The position numbers and the translations under genes were made by a program. This document shows positions 1-6,140 of a DNA stretch of 14,578 nt, one piece after another. Numbering within the stretch: the stretch's first letter is position 1; the number at the start of each line of letters is the position of its first letter. The notes beneath the pieces were generated by a model. The model was not told where the DNA came from and did no database searches. It saw only the letters and a program-made list of their open reading frames with translations. The stretch comes from an uncultured Clostridia bacterium (GTDB lineage: Bacteria > Bacillota > Clostridia > TANB77 > CAG-508): assembly GCA_948875265.1 (NCBI GenBank), contig CAQRYF010000044.1, positions 1 through 14,578 on the forward strand, in the 5' to 3' direction.

Positions 1-341
1 AATATATTTTTATATAATTTTATGTCACTATCTATTAAAATTCGTTCTGATATATATTCATATATCTTTATAGTAGTTTCAAAAATATTTCCATTTGTTT
101 CGATAAGAAATCTTCTTATTATTTCATTCTCTAAATAAATATATTTTTGTACAATATATTTAACAGCATCCTCTTTATCTTCAAAATATTGATAAAAACT
201 TCCTCTTGGGATTCTTGCTTCTTCTATTATATTACTTATAGATACTTTAGAAAAAGGAACCCTACTAAATTCATGTTTTATTGCTTCTTCTATTCTTTCT
301 CTTTTTTCTAAATTCAAGTTAAAAAAAGTCTCTTTCGGCAT
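1..341 (-). CDS. TetR/AcrR-family transcriptional regulator (C-terminus off the left edge)
   Basis: The visible 113 codons begin MPKETFFNLN and contain a TetR-type DNA-binding helix-turn-helix at about residues 28-50 (key stretch VSISNIIEEARIPRGSFYQYF), followed by the start of the variable ligand-binding domain. The reading frame runs off the window, so length and ligand are unknown. The start is chosen because GAGGTG (353-348) lies 6 bases upstream of the ATG. A palindrome just upstream suggests that the gene represses itself; TetR regulators commonly control an adjacent exporter or enzyme, but none is visible on this side, where rpmF is the neighbour. The family call is secure; the function is not determinable. 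Confidence 0.88.
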   Translation of the reverse strand, partial: MPKETFFNLNLEKRERIEEAIKHEFSRVPFSKVSISNIIEEARIPRGSFYQYFEDKEDAVKYIVQKYIYLENEIIRRFLIETNGNIFETTIKIYEYISERILIDSDIKLYKNI

Positions 342-366
342 TTTCAACACCTCTATTATCATTTTA

Positions 367-379
367 TGACACCGTGTCA
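367..379. promoter_or_regulatory. Palindromic operator, probably bound by the adjacent TetR-type regulator
   Basis: TGACACCGTGTCA is a perfect 6+6 inverted repeat around a central base. It lies between the predicted promoter and the start codon of the TetR-type gene, which is where an autorepression operator would sit. Binding is inferred. Confidence 0.6.
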
Positions 380-391
380 CTCTACTTTTTT

Positions 392-420
392 AGTTTATAA
401 TAATTACTAACTTTTGTCAA
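392..420 (-). promoter_or_regulatory. Promoter of the TetR-type gene
   Basis: On the minus strand TTGACA (420-415) is followed after 17 bases by TAAACT (397-392); an overlapping TATAAA at 399-394 gives a 15-base spacing. The palindromic operator begins about 13 bases downstream of the -10, near or just after the transcription start. Confidence 0.5.
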
Positions 421-460
421 TATATTGTCATCTATGTTTATTGTTAGTATTATTATATAA

Positions 461-490
461 AACAAAATAACACTTGAATATTTACAAGTG
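461..490 (-). terminator. Rho-independent terminator after rpmF
   Basis: On the minus strand CACTTG (490-485) pairs with CAAGTG (476-471) across an 8-base loop, and TTATTTTGTT follows. The hairpin lies 18 bases past the rpmF stop. The stem is only 6 bp, so strength is uncertain. Confidence 0.5.
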
Positions 491-508
491 CTACTCTTAC
501 TTTTCTAA

Positions 509-700
509 TTATGCATTTTCAGTTTCTTTTTTTGCTACTACTTCTTTACCATCATAATATCCACAATTTTTACAAACTCTATGTGGCATTACTGGTTCAT
601 GGCAATGTGGACAACTTGAAAATGTTGGATTTTCTTTTTTCCATGTTGATCTTTTTGAATGTGTTCTTGCTTTTGACCATCTTCTTTTTGGTTGTGCCAT
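509..700 (-). CDS. rpmF: 50S ribosomal protein L32
   Basis: This 63-residue protein is a late-assembling component of the large ribosomal subunit. It opens with the L32 hallmark MAQPKRRWSKARTHSKRS and has a zinc-ribbon with cysteines 30, 33, 43 and 46 (CPHC and CKNC), so this is the zinc-binding C+ form. Length is normal for the family. A purine-rich AAGGGGGGAA precedes the ATG. It is transcribed alone: a consensus promoter lies about 75 bases upstream and a hairpin follows the stop. In many Firmicutes rpmF follows a DUF177/YceD gene; here a DUF5662 gene is upstream instead. Confidence 0.97.
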   Translation of the reverse strand: MAQPKRRWSKARTHSKRSTWKKENPTFSSCPHCHEPVMPHRVCKNCGYYDGKEVVAKKETENA

Positions 701-722
701 TCTAATTCCCCCCCTTGCTTAA

Positions 723-740
723 AGATATATGTATATATCT
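723..740 (-). other. Palindrome in the rpmF leader
   Basis: AGATATAT (723-730) and ATATATCT (733-740) form an AT-only 8-bp inverted repeat inside the predicted rpmF 5' untranslated region, ending about 12 bases upstream of the ribosome binding site. It could fold in the mRNA, but such AT palindromes are common by chance here. Confidence 0.3.
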
Positions 741-775
741 GTTTCAATTTTTTTCATTATTTTAGTCACTATAAG

Positions 776-804
776 ATTATACAAGTATTTTCCTTTTTTG
801 TCAA
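776..804 (-). promoter_or_regulatory. Consensus sigma-A promoter of rpmF
   Basis: TTGACA (804-799) and TATAAT (781-776) on the minus strand are separated by exactly 17 bases, a perfect match to the vegetative consensus. It sits just past the stop codon of the DUF5662 gene and gives an rpmF leader of roughly 70 bases. Confidence 0.85.
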
Positions 805-815
805 TAGCGTTTAGT

Positions 816-1358
816 TTATTCTTCGCAATATTTTTTATATAATTGTTTTATATTTCTCTTAGTTAAAGTTTTATCAATACCTTGTTCAGCAACTTGTGTC
901 ATAACAACTGTTATAAAATCTTTCATTTTATTATTTATCTCTATTTTCCCTTTTTCCTCGTTCCAATATTCCAACTCATACTCTTTTGTCCATTTTTTAC
1001 CTTGATATATAATTCCCGCTGCTAACTTATCACATATCATTTCTACTGCATATGGATATGGAATTATAGGTGTAACTTCTGGTGCTCTACGATCCACCCA
1101 ATATTCTGCATGATGTTTATTTCTACCTTTATGGTGTAGCCAGGCTTCTGAATACCCCTTATCTTTTTTTGCTTCTGTAATTGGAGAATACTCTCCTACA
1201 TAATACTTAGCACTTTCCCAAAACTCAGTTGGTGAATATTTTGAAAAATCATGTAAAAATCCCCTCCATGGTTCTCCTATTTTACAGCATAATTTAAAAA
1301 CGACCCATTTATGATGGGTAATTAATTTGAAATGTTTTACTACATTTTTTAATTTCAT
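816..1358 (-). CDS. DUF5662 family protein
   Basis: This 180-residue protein is of unknown function. The family signature is visible: histidine-rich blocks KHFKLITHHKW, FLHDFSKYSPTEF, and HHKGRNKHHAEYW, followed by YPYAVEMICDKLAAGIIYQGK. The conserved His/Asp pairs resemble those of HD-type metal-dependent proteins, but no activity is established to my knowledge. A longer frame begins at 1370, but the Shine-Dalgarno GGAGG lies directly behind that first ATG, so translation should start at the ATG ending at 1358, five bases after GGAGG. It is transcribed divergently from asnB with its own leader; a TTGTAA/TAATAA pair upstream is a possible weak promoter. It is not obviously linked in function to rpmF downstream. 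Confidence 0.85.
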   Translation of the reverse strand: MKLKNVVKHFKLITHHKWVVFKLCCKIGEPWRGFLHDFSKYSPTEFWESAKYYVGEYSPITEAKKDKGYSEAWLHHKGRNKHHAEYWVDRRAPEVTPIIPYPYAVEMICDKLAAGIIYQGKKWTKEYELEYWNEEKGKIEINNKMKDFITVVMTQVAEQGIDKTLTKRNIKQLYKKYCEE

Positions 1359-1500
1359 TTTATCCTCCATCTAAATTTACTTTTACTTTATATATTTTCT
1401 TTTCATTTATTAGTCTACTATATTTTTTTTACAAAATCAATAAATTTTATAAGCTTTTTTGCATAGAATAATATAAAACTTAAATATTGGAGGTATTTGT

Positions 1501-3348
1501 ATGTGCGGTTTTGTAGGATTTGTCGACTTTAATAAAGATGTTTCAAACAAAATAAATATATTAGAAAAAATGAATGAGACTCTTTCAAAAAGAGGTCCTG
1601 ATGAAGAAGGATATTACATAAAGAAACACATTGCTTTAGGACATAAACGCCTAATAGTTATTGATCCTGAAGGTGGAAAGCAACCTATGATAGAAAAATA
1701 TTCTTTTGGTGAATTTACCATAGTATATAATGGCCAAATTTATAACACAAAAGAACTAAAGAAAATATTAGAAGAAAATGGATTTATTATTAATAGTCAT
1801 TGTGATACAGAGATTTTATTAAAAAGTTATATTCATTTTGGTAATGATATTATTAATCATTTAAATGGTATATTTTCTTTTGCAATTTGGAATTCAAAAA
1901 ATGAAGAAGTATTTTTAGCCCGTGATCATTTTGGAATAAAACCATTATACTATTCTATTTATGATAATACATTAATTTTTAGTTCTGAAATAAAAGCAAT
2001 TTTTAAATACCCTGGAGTAGAAAAGATTTTAGACAATCAAGGAATTTCAGAATTATTTGGTATTGGCCCTGCTCATACTCCTGGAACAACTATATTTAAA
2101 AATATATTTGAAATTAAACCAGCTCATTTTGCAATATTTAACAAATCTGGATTGCATATTAAGAGATATTGGAAACTAAAATCTAAAGAACATAAAGATA
2201 GTTTTGGTACTACTTGTGAAAAACTAAAATTCTTATTAAATGATTCAATTACTAGACAACTCGTATCAGATGTTCCCTTATGTACTTTTCTATCTGGAGG
2301 CTTAGATTCTAGTATAATAACGAAATTCGCTGCTGATTATTATAAAAAGAAAGGATTTCCTCCTTTAGATACTTATTCAATAGATTACGTAGATAACGAT
2401 AAAAATTTCGTTAAAAGTGATTTTCAGCCTAATTCTGATAACTACTATATAAATTTAATGACACAAGATTTACACACAAATCATCATAATATTGTAATTG
2501 ATACTCCAGAGCTTGCATCATATTTAGAAGATGCTATGATAGCAAGAGATATGCCAGGTATGGCTGATATAGATTCTTCTCTACTTCTATTTTGTAAAAA
2601 TGTAAAAAAAGAAATGACAGTTGCATTAAGTGGTGAATGTGCTGATGAAATTTTTGGTGGATATCCTTGGTTTTTCCGTGAAGATGCATTAAATAGTAAT
2701 ACTTTTCCATGGTCAATTGCAATTACAGAAAGACAGGAACTTTTAAATCCAGAAATTAGTAAAAAGGTTGAATTAAAAGAATATATTGATTATAGATATA
2801 AAGAAAGTTTATCAGAAGTTGAAATCTTAGATATTGATTCAAAAGAAACAGCTGAAAAAAGAAAAATATCACATTTAACTCTAAACTGGTTTATGCAAAC
2901 GCTTTTAGATAGGTCAGATAGAATGTCTATGTATAACGGACTTGAACTTAGAGTACCATTTTGTGACTATCGTTTAGCACAATATGTTTGGAATATTCCT
3001 TGGGAAATCAAAGCCTTAAATGGTAGAGAAAAAGGATTACTTAGATATATATCAAAAGACTTTTTACCTTCTGAAATAGTAGATAGAAAAAAATCTCCTT
3101 ATCCAAAAACACATAACCCTACTTATTTGAATAAAGTTAAAGATATACTTGAAAATATTATGAAAGATAAAAATGCTCCTATTAATAATTTATTAAATAG
3201 ACAATATATTTTAGATATTTTAGAAACTAATGGCAATTCATTCACTCGTCCTTGGTTTGGCCAATTGATGACTGGACCTCAGCTTATGGCGTACCTTTGC
3301 CAAGTAAATATGTGGCTTGAGAAATATCAGCCTAAGATTGAATTGTAA
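1501..3348 (+). CDS. asnB: Asparagine synthase (glutamine-hydrolysing)
   Basis: This 615-residue cytoplasmic enzyme makes asparagine from aspartate, ATP and glutamine. The N-terminal Ntn-type glutaminase domain (about 1-200) begins MCGFVGFVDF, exposing Cys2 as the nucleophile after Met removal, with RGPDEEG (31-37), YNGQIYN (76-82) and CDTE (101-104). The C-terminal synthetase domain carries the ATP PP-loop SGGLDSS (265-271) and SGECADEIFGGYP (378-390). Length matches the AsnB/AsnO type of Bacillus (about 615-630). GGAGG lies 6 bases before the ATG. No T-box or other leader fits the 140-base upstream gap. The gene is intact, ending PQLMAYLCQVNMWLEKYQPKIEL. Its last 16 to 24 codons and terminator are repeated twice downstream, which suggests that its 3' end serves as an insertion site. 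Confidence 0.97.
   Translation: MCGFVGFVDFNKDVSNKINILEKMNETLSKRGPDEEGYYIKKHIALGHKRLIVIDPEGGKQPMIEKYSFGEFTIVYNGQIYNTKELKKILEENGFIINSHCDTEILLKSYIHFGNDIINHLNGIFSFAIWNSKNEEVFLARDHFGIKPLYYSIYDNTLIFSSEIKAIFKYPGVEKILDNQGISELFGIGPAHTPGTTIFKNIFEIKPAHFAIFNKSGLHIKRYWKLKSKEHKDSFGTTCEKLKFLLNDSITRQLVSDVPLCTFLSGGLDSSIITKFAADYYKKKGFPPLDTYSIDYVDNDKNFVKSDFQPNSDNYYINLMTQDLHTNHHNIVIDTPELASYLEDAMIARDMPGMADIDSSLLLFCKNVKKEMTVALSGECADEIFGGYPWFFREDALNSNTFPWSIAITERQELLNPEISKKVELKEYIDYRYKESLSEVEILDIDSKETAEKRKISHLTLNWFMQTLLDRSDRMSMYNGLELRVPFCDYRLAQYVWNIPWEIKALNGREKGLLRYISKDFLPSEIVDRKKSPYPKTHNPTYLNKVKDILENIMKDKNAPINNLLNRQYILDILETNGNSFTRPWFGQLMTGPQLMAYLCQVNMWLEKYQPKIEL
3301..3320 (+). repeat. asnB-tail core repeat, copy 1 (inside intact asnB)
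   Basis: The 20-base sequence caagtaaatatgtggcttga is identical here, at 4588-4607 and at 6093-6112, always in the same orientation. Here it encodes QVNMWLE near the C-terminus of AsnB. It is the longest sequence shared exactly by all three copies and the best candidate for a crossover core. Confidence 0.9.
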
Positions 3349-3357
3349 TATTAGCAC

Positions 3358-3384
3358 AGAGGTCGCAATGCGACCTCTATTTTT
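3358..3384 (+). terminator. Strong rho-independent terminator of asnB
   Basis: AGAGGTCGC (3358-3366) pairs perfectly with GCGACCTCT (3370-3378) around a 3-base loop, then ATTTTT follows. It lies 9 bases past the asnB stop. Diverged versions of this hairpin accompany the two downstream asnB tails. Confidence 0.93.
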
Positions 3385-3555
3385 GCAATAATTTAATCAC
3401 TTCGCTCCAAGGAATAAATATCAAGGCTAGTGTTATATCTACTTCCTCTCCTTCTGTTGCTTAATAAGGAGATTGTAAAAATTAATGTGTTAATATATTA
3501 TCATAAATGCACTGTATTTTCAGTGTTTTCAATAAATTTTATATCTTACATTTTG

Positions 3556-4458
3556 TTAATTGCAAAACATTTCTTTCCTAAATCTTTTAATGATGCACCG
3601 ACAATGATATAATTCTTTATTATCAATTACTATAAATCTATCATGGAATTTGTTACTTTTTGCTACTTTTAATGTTGGGTATTGTTTGTTAAATCTATTA
3701 ATATCTAATTTACTTATTTTACTATTTTGAGATGTTAATACAACAACTTCTACATCTTTATTCTTCTTTGCTAACATTTTTAAAATGCTATCGTCTATGT
3801 AATTATCTATAATCAAAATCTTTTTATTAGCAGTTTTTATTATATCAATTATTAAACTATAACTATCATAAATTTGACCATCAAAGAATATTTTTCGGCC
3901 AAATTCTTCTTGTTCACTTTTTTGTAATGCATTAAATATTTCTTCAAAATTCTTTTCATGATTTGATAATTTTCTGTCTTGATCTAATAATTTACATTCA
4001 ACATTTGATAATCTTTCAAATACTTGTCCATTCGTAACTAAAAATTTTCGCATTTCAACAAATGCATCCATAATATTTATACTCACTTTAATTGCTATTT
4101 CATTTCTCAGTAAGCCCGAAAGCATTGCAATACCTTGTTCTGTAAATACTGTTGGTAATTTTCTTCTTCCTCCATAGTTTCCTTTTTTTAAACTTGAAAT
4201 CACAAATTGTGATTTCAAGTTTTCTACTTCATATTCTGTTAATTTAAAACAAAATCTTTCTGGAAATCTATCAATATTTCTTTTTACTGCTTGATTTATA
4301 ATTCTAGTTTCACAGTGATACAACATTGCTACATCACTATCTAACATTACTTGTTTTCCTCTTATTGTATAAATTAAATTTTTAATATCTTCCACTTTAT
4401 ATTTTACTACATTTAATTCTTCATTTATTGGTACGATATTATTGTTTTCTTTTTCCAT
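3556..4458 (-). CDS. ORF6N-domain / PLD-like protein 1 (C-terminus frameshifted)
   Basis: This 300-residue protein belongs to the phage-type antirepressor-like family. Residues about 26-110 are an ORF6N DNA-binding domain (IRGKQVMLDSDVAMLYHCET, RNIDRFPERFCFKLTE, FTEQGIAMLSGLL), then a charged linker. About 190-290 is a phospholipase-D-like domain (FFDGQIYDSYSLIIDIIK, IIDNYIDDSILKML, FHDRFIVIDNKELYHC). Compared with its paralogue at 6197, an extra base at 3600 shifts the frame after HC: the other frame reads GASLKDLGKKCFAI and would stop at 3546-3548. The native C-terminus is thus replaced by 14 unrelated residues. A GTG at 4467 extends the frame, but AGGAT upstream fits the ATG ending at 4458, as in the paralogue. 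The promoter holds an SOS-type box. Function is unknown; DNA-binding regulation or defence is inference. Confidence 0.85.
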   Translation of the reverse strand: MEKENNNIVPINEELNVVKYKVEDIKNLIYTIRGKQVMLDSDVAMLYHCETRIINQAVKRNIDRFPERFCFKLTEYEVENLKSQFVISSLKKGNYGGRRKLPTVFTEQGIAMLSGLLRNEIAIKVSINIMDAFVEMRKFLVTNGQVFERLSNVECKLLDQDRKLSNHEKNFEEIFNALQKSEQEEFGRKIFFDGQIYDSYSLIIDIIKTANKKILIIDNYIDDSILKMLAKKNKDVEVVVLTSQNSKISKLDINRFNKQYPTLKVAKSNKFHDRFIVIDNKELYHCRCIIKRFRKEMFCN

Positions 4459-4489
4459 TAATATCACATCCTAATTTAGATTTGATATC

Positions 4490-4518
4490 ATTTTAAAACA
4501 TTTGTTCTTTTATATCAA
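4490..4518 (-). promoter_or_regulatory. ORF6N-1 promoter with SOS (LexA-like) box
   Basis: On the minus strand TTGATA (4518-4513), a 17-base spacer and TAAAAT (4495-4490). The spacer contains GAACAAATGTTT (4507-4496), fitting GAAC-N4-GTTY of Firmicute LexA sites. Repressor binding here would block RNA polymerase. The same layout is seen for dinD and ORF6N-2. Confidence 0.68.
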
Positions 4519-4533
4519 TACATTTTTAATAAA

Positions 4534-4586
4534 AATTCACCATATATTTTATCACTTTTTTACTACTTTTTTAAATAAATAATTAC
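4534..4586. repeat. 53-bp cassette right-end repeat, copy A
   Basis: This stretch, from aattcaccatat to aataattac, matches 5948-6000 with a single mismatch (A at 4539, G at 5953). Both copies lie just upstream of an SOS-type promoter. Here it directly abuts the asnB tail at 4588, which places a recombination boundary at about 4587. Confidence 0.85.
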
Positions 4587-4587
4587 C

Positions 4588-4635
4588 CAAGTAAATATGT
4601 GGCTTGAGAGGTATCAACCTAAAATTGAATTGTAA
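4588..4635 (+). repeat. asnB 3'-end remnant, copy 2
   Basis: It encodes QVNMWLERYQPKIEL and a TAA stop in the same frame as the asnB end. Against asnB there is one Lys-to-Arg change (AAA to AGG) and two synonymous changes (CAG to CAA, AAG to AAA). There is no start codon or upstream asnB sequence, so it is a promoterless tail and not a gene. The 20-base core occupies 4588-4607. Confidence 0.88.
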
Positions 4636-4665
4636 AATATAACAAAAGGTCGCAAATTGCAACCT
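4636..4665 (-). terminator. Hairpin after asnB tail copy 2, terminator for the 51-residue gene
   Basis: Read on the minus strand, AGGTTGC (4665-4659) and GCGACCT (4653-4647) pair across AATTT with one G-U pair, then TTTTGTTATA follows. Read on the plus strand the same position is a C-A mismatch. It is homologous to the asnB terminator but now works best for the minus-strand gene that ends at 4674. Confidence 0.6.
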
Positions 4666-4673
4666 CAAATTCT

Positions 4674-4829
4674 TTAGCTTAAAAAAATTATTGCTAAAGC
4701 CCCTAATTCTAGGAATAATGCTATGTATGGATGTGTTTCTCGCACTATCCCGTCTTCTTTTGTTGCTAATTTGTATGAAATAACTGTAGCACATATCATT
4801 CCTAAAATCTTCAAAATAATTTCTGCCAT
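4674..4829 (-). CDS. Small hydrophobic membrane protein (51 residues)
   Basis: A short frame begins MAEIILKILGMICATVISYK and ends ELGALAIIFLS. Two hydrophobic segments (about 3-18 and 36-50) are separated by a charged stretch with KEDGIVRETH, so a two-pass membrane hairpin is likely. AGGAGG lies 6 bases before the ATG and a promoter lies 72-100 bases upstream, with a hairpin terminator after the stop, so it is a complete transcription unit. It lies directly downstream of dinD on the same strand. I do not recognise the family. Small size, hydrophobicity and setting would fit a toxin-, holin- or immunity-like role, but nothing shows this. Confidence 0.62.
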   Translation of the reverse strand: MAEIILKILGMICATVISYKLATKEDGIVRETHPYIALFLELGALAIIFLS

Positions 4830-4870
4830 TTTAATCCTCCTTTTGTTGACTAGTTAAATGTTTTTTTGAT

Positions 4871-4893
4871 TAAAATATTTAGCTTTTGCTAAT
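4871..4893 (-). terminator. Hairpin downstream of dinD
   Basis: On the minus strand TTAGC (4892-4888), loop AAAA, GCTAA (4883-4879) is followed by ATATTTTA. It may end dinD transcription. It also lies at the predicted 5' end of the transcript of the 51-residue gene, so it may instead be a 5' leader hairpin. Confidence 0.4.
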
Positions 4894-4900
4894 CAATGTC

Positions 4901-4929
4901 GTATTAACATAATTTAAATATGAAGTCAA
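4901..4929 (-). promoter_or_regulatory. Promoter of the 51-residue gene
   Basis: TTGACT (4929-4924) and TAATAC (4906-4901) are 17 bases apart on the minus strand, just past the dinD stop. There is no SOS-type box in the spacer, unlike the three larger accessory genes. The -35 region is an inverted repeat (AGTCAAC at 4924-4930) of GTTGACT at 4845-4851, next to the ribosome binding site. Confidence 0.5.
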
Positions 4930-4938
4930 CTAAATGGT

Positions 4939-5793
4939 TCATTTTTTAGGTAATTTAGTATCATTTGCTATTTTTTTATTTTCTGATTTTACTCTTCTTT
5001 CTAACTTTTTCAAATCTTCTGCTGGCTTTAAATTTTCTGGCTTTATTCCTCTTTTATTTAACATTTTCCTTACACTCAAATTATTATCTATATGTTCATC
5101 TGTTATGCTTTCTTCTCCATACATATCTTTTTCAGTTACATTATAATTGGTCATTTCTGTTGCTAAATTTTTTGCTGCTATTGTAAGTGTTGGTAGAAAA
5201 TCTGCAAGTGGTCTATTTTCTTTCACTCCATATTTTGCTTTCATTTGCATAGTATTTAATCCTCCAAATAAAGCTGAATCTCCTTTTGAGCGAATTCTTG
5301 CAAATCCTAAATCATCAACTCCTCTTTCATAGATATTTTTTGATAATTGCTTTTCTGATTCTTTTAGTTTTTCTCTTGCTTCTAATCGATTCATTAGTTT
5401 TATTCTGTCTTCTATTATTTCTTGTTTTCTAGTTTGTACTGCAAAATAAGTTTGTGCAAATGCTATTTCTTCTTTCTTTGAATCACCATTTTGAGCAATT
5501 AAATAACAAGCATATCTTGTAAGCATATAATCTTCTACTTGTCTTTTAGCTCCTTTTCCTATATCTATCATTTTGCTGACCTTAGCAAAATGATCAAACT
5601 CACTAATTCCAGAGTTTTTACAAGCTTCCATTGCTTTATTAATTACCTCTAAAAAATTTCTCCATTGCATATAACCTAATTGAATTTGCAAATCTCTAGC
5701 ATACCAAAATTCTATATTTTCTTTTTCTTCTGTATTAATGATAGAATCAAATTTTTCTTTTAATTCTATTAATTTTGTTTTTTCAAATTCCAT
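4939..5793 (-). CDS. dinD: DNA damage-inducible protein D (DinD family)
   Basis: The 284-residue protein matches the DinD family along its length: FWYARDLQIQLGYMQWRNFLEVINKAMEACKNSG (29-62, a BRO-N-like fold), DHFAKV, LTRYACYLIAQNGD (91-104), AFAQTYFAVQTRKQE (111-125), and ALFGGLNTMQMKAKYGV in the second half, ending in a lysine-rich tail. In E. coli, DinD is an SOS gene whose product interferes with RecA filaments; the same role here is inference. Two earlier in-frame ATGs (5808, 5799) lack a suitably placed ribosome binding site. GGAAGTG six bases before the ATG ending at 5793 matches the leader layout of the ORF6N genes. The promoter contains an SOS-type box, which supports damage induction. 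Its leader of about 105 bases is longer than those of the ORF6N genes. Confidence 0.9.
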   Translation of the reverse strand: MEFEKTKLIELKEKFDSIINTEEKENIEFWYARDLQIQLGYMQWRNFLEVINKAMEACKNSGISEFDHFAKVSKMIDIGKGAKRQVEDYMLTRYACYLIAQNGDSKKEEIAFAQTYFAVQTRKQEIIEDRIKLMNRLEAREKLKESEKQLSKNIYERGVDDLGFARIRSKGDSALFGGLNTMQMKAKYGVKENRPLADFLPTLTIAAKNLATEMTNYNVTEKDMYGEESITDEHIDNNLSVRKMLNKRGIKPENLKPAEDLKKLERRVKSENKKIANDTKLPKK

Positions 5794-5903
5794 GAACATC
5801 ACTTCCATTTAGAATATTTATAATAGCATATTTAAGATTTCTTTTTGTTCTTTTATTGGTAGGTATATTGATTTTTTAATTTATATGATACTATAGTGAT
5901 ATT

Positions 5904-5932
5904 ATTTTAAAACAAATGTTCTTTAAAGTCAA
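5904..5932 (-). promoter_or_regulatory. dinD promoter with SOS (LexA-like) box
   Basis: TTGACT (5932-5927), 17 bases, TAAAAT (5909-5904) on the minus strand. GAACATTTGTTT (5921-5910) fills the spacer, fitting GAAC-N4-GTTY. Because dinD is a known SOS gene elsewhere, this is the best supported of the three boxes. Confidence 0.75.
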
Positions 5933-5947
5933 GAGCTTTTTTATATA

Positions 5948-6000
5948 AATTCGCCATATATTTTATCACTTTTTTACTACTTTTTTAAATAAATAATTAC
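5948..6000. repeat. 53-bp cassette right-end repeat, copy B
   Basis: It is the same as 4534-4586 apart from one base. Unlike copy A it is not directly joined to an asnB tail: about 65 bases intervene before asnB homology begins near 6066. Confidence 0.85.
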
Positions 6001-6065
6001 ACTTTTAAGAAATGCTTATTTTTCAGTACTTTCCACGTGTACCGTTTACTGACACCCTACGACTC
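6001..6065. other. Less AT-rich unique insert between right-end repeat and asnB tail 3
   Basis: The part ccacgtgtaccgtttactga and what follows to 6065 is clearly less AT-rich than its surroundings. It has no start codon with a ribosome binding site, no clear hairpin, and no match elsewhere in the window. It may be a relic of another element's end. Confidence 0.4.
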
Positions 6066-6140
6066 AGACCACAACTTATGGCGTATCTTTGTCAAGTAAA
6101 TATGTGGCTTGAAAAGTATCAGCCTAAGATTGAAATTTAG
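6066..6140 (+). repeat. asnB 3'-end remnant, copy 3
   Basis: It encodes RPQLMAYLCQVNMWLEKYQPKIEI and a TAG stop in the asnB frame. Against asnB from the proline on, six codons differ synonymously, one conservatively (TTG to ATT, Leu to Ile), and the stop is TAG instead of TAA. The 20-base core is at 6093-6112. It extends further upstream into asnB homology than copy 2 does. Confidence 0.9.

Larger units (their letters stand above)
3301..4587. mobile_element. Putative cassette 1 (asnB tail, terminator, ORF6N-1)
   Basis: If recombination occurred within the 20-base core, the inserted unit runs from the core in asnB to the core at 4588 (1287 bp). It would supply the present asnB end and terminator plus one minus-strand gene, and end with the 53-bp right-end repeat (4534-4586), which directly abuts the next asnB tail. 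No recombinase is inside, so it would be non-autonomous. Boundaries are inferred from repeats only. Confidence 0.4.
4588..6092. mobile_element. Putative cassette 2 (asnB tail, 51-residue protein, dinD)
   Basis: The core-to-core unit is 1505 bp. It holds an asnB tail with a hairpin, a small membrane protein gene, dinD, an SOS-type promoter, the 53-bp right-end repeat (5948-6000) and a 65-base less AT-rich stretch before the third asnB tail. No recombinase is present. Boundaries are inferred from repeats alone. Confidence 0.4.

Noticed and set aside
1371..1500. Search for a T-box or riboswitch in front of asnB
   Set aside because: The 130-base gap has no T-box motif or stable hairpin plus T run, and no convincing -35/-10 pair on the plus strand could be assigned.
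3377..3460. A 27-codon minus-strand frame (ATEGEEVDITLALIFIPWSEVIKLLQK) ending inside the asnB terminator
   Set aside because: It reads like the C-terminus of a protein, but a stop lies directly upstream, there is no start with a ribosome binding site, and it is too short to assign. It may be a relic at the cassette edge. Apart from it, 3385-3545 shows no gene.
3510..3525. Small hairpin CACTG/CAGTG downstream of ORF6N-1
   Set aside because: Only 5 bp of stem and the T run is on the plus side, so it is a poor terminator for the minus-strand gene.
4552..4794. 80-codon minus-strand frame overlapping asnB tail 2 and the 51-residue gene
   Set aside because: It is in another frame from the 51-residue gene, has no ribosome binding site, and crosses the terminator hairpin.
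4845..4930. Inverted repeat GTTGACT/AGTCAAC bounding 86 bp, considered as a MITE
   Set aside because: Arms are only 7 bp, there is no target-site duplication, and one arm is better explained as a promoter -35 element.
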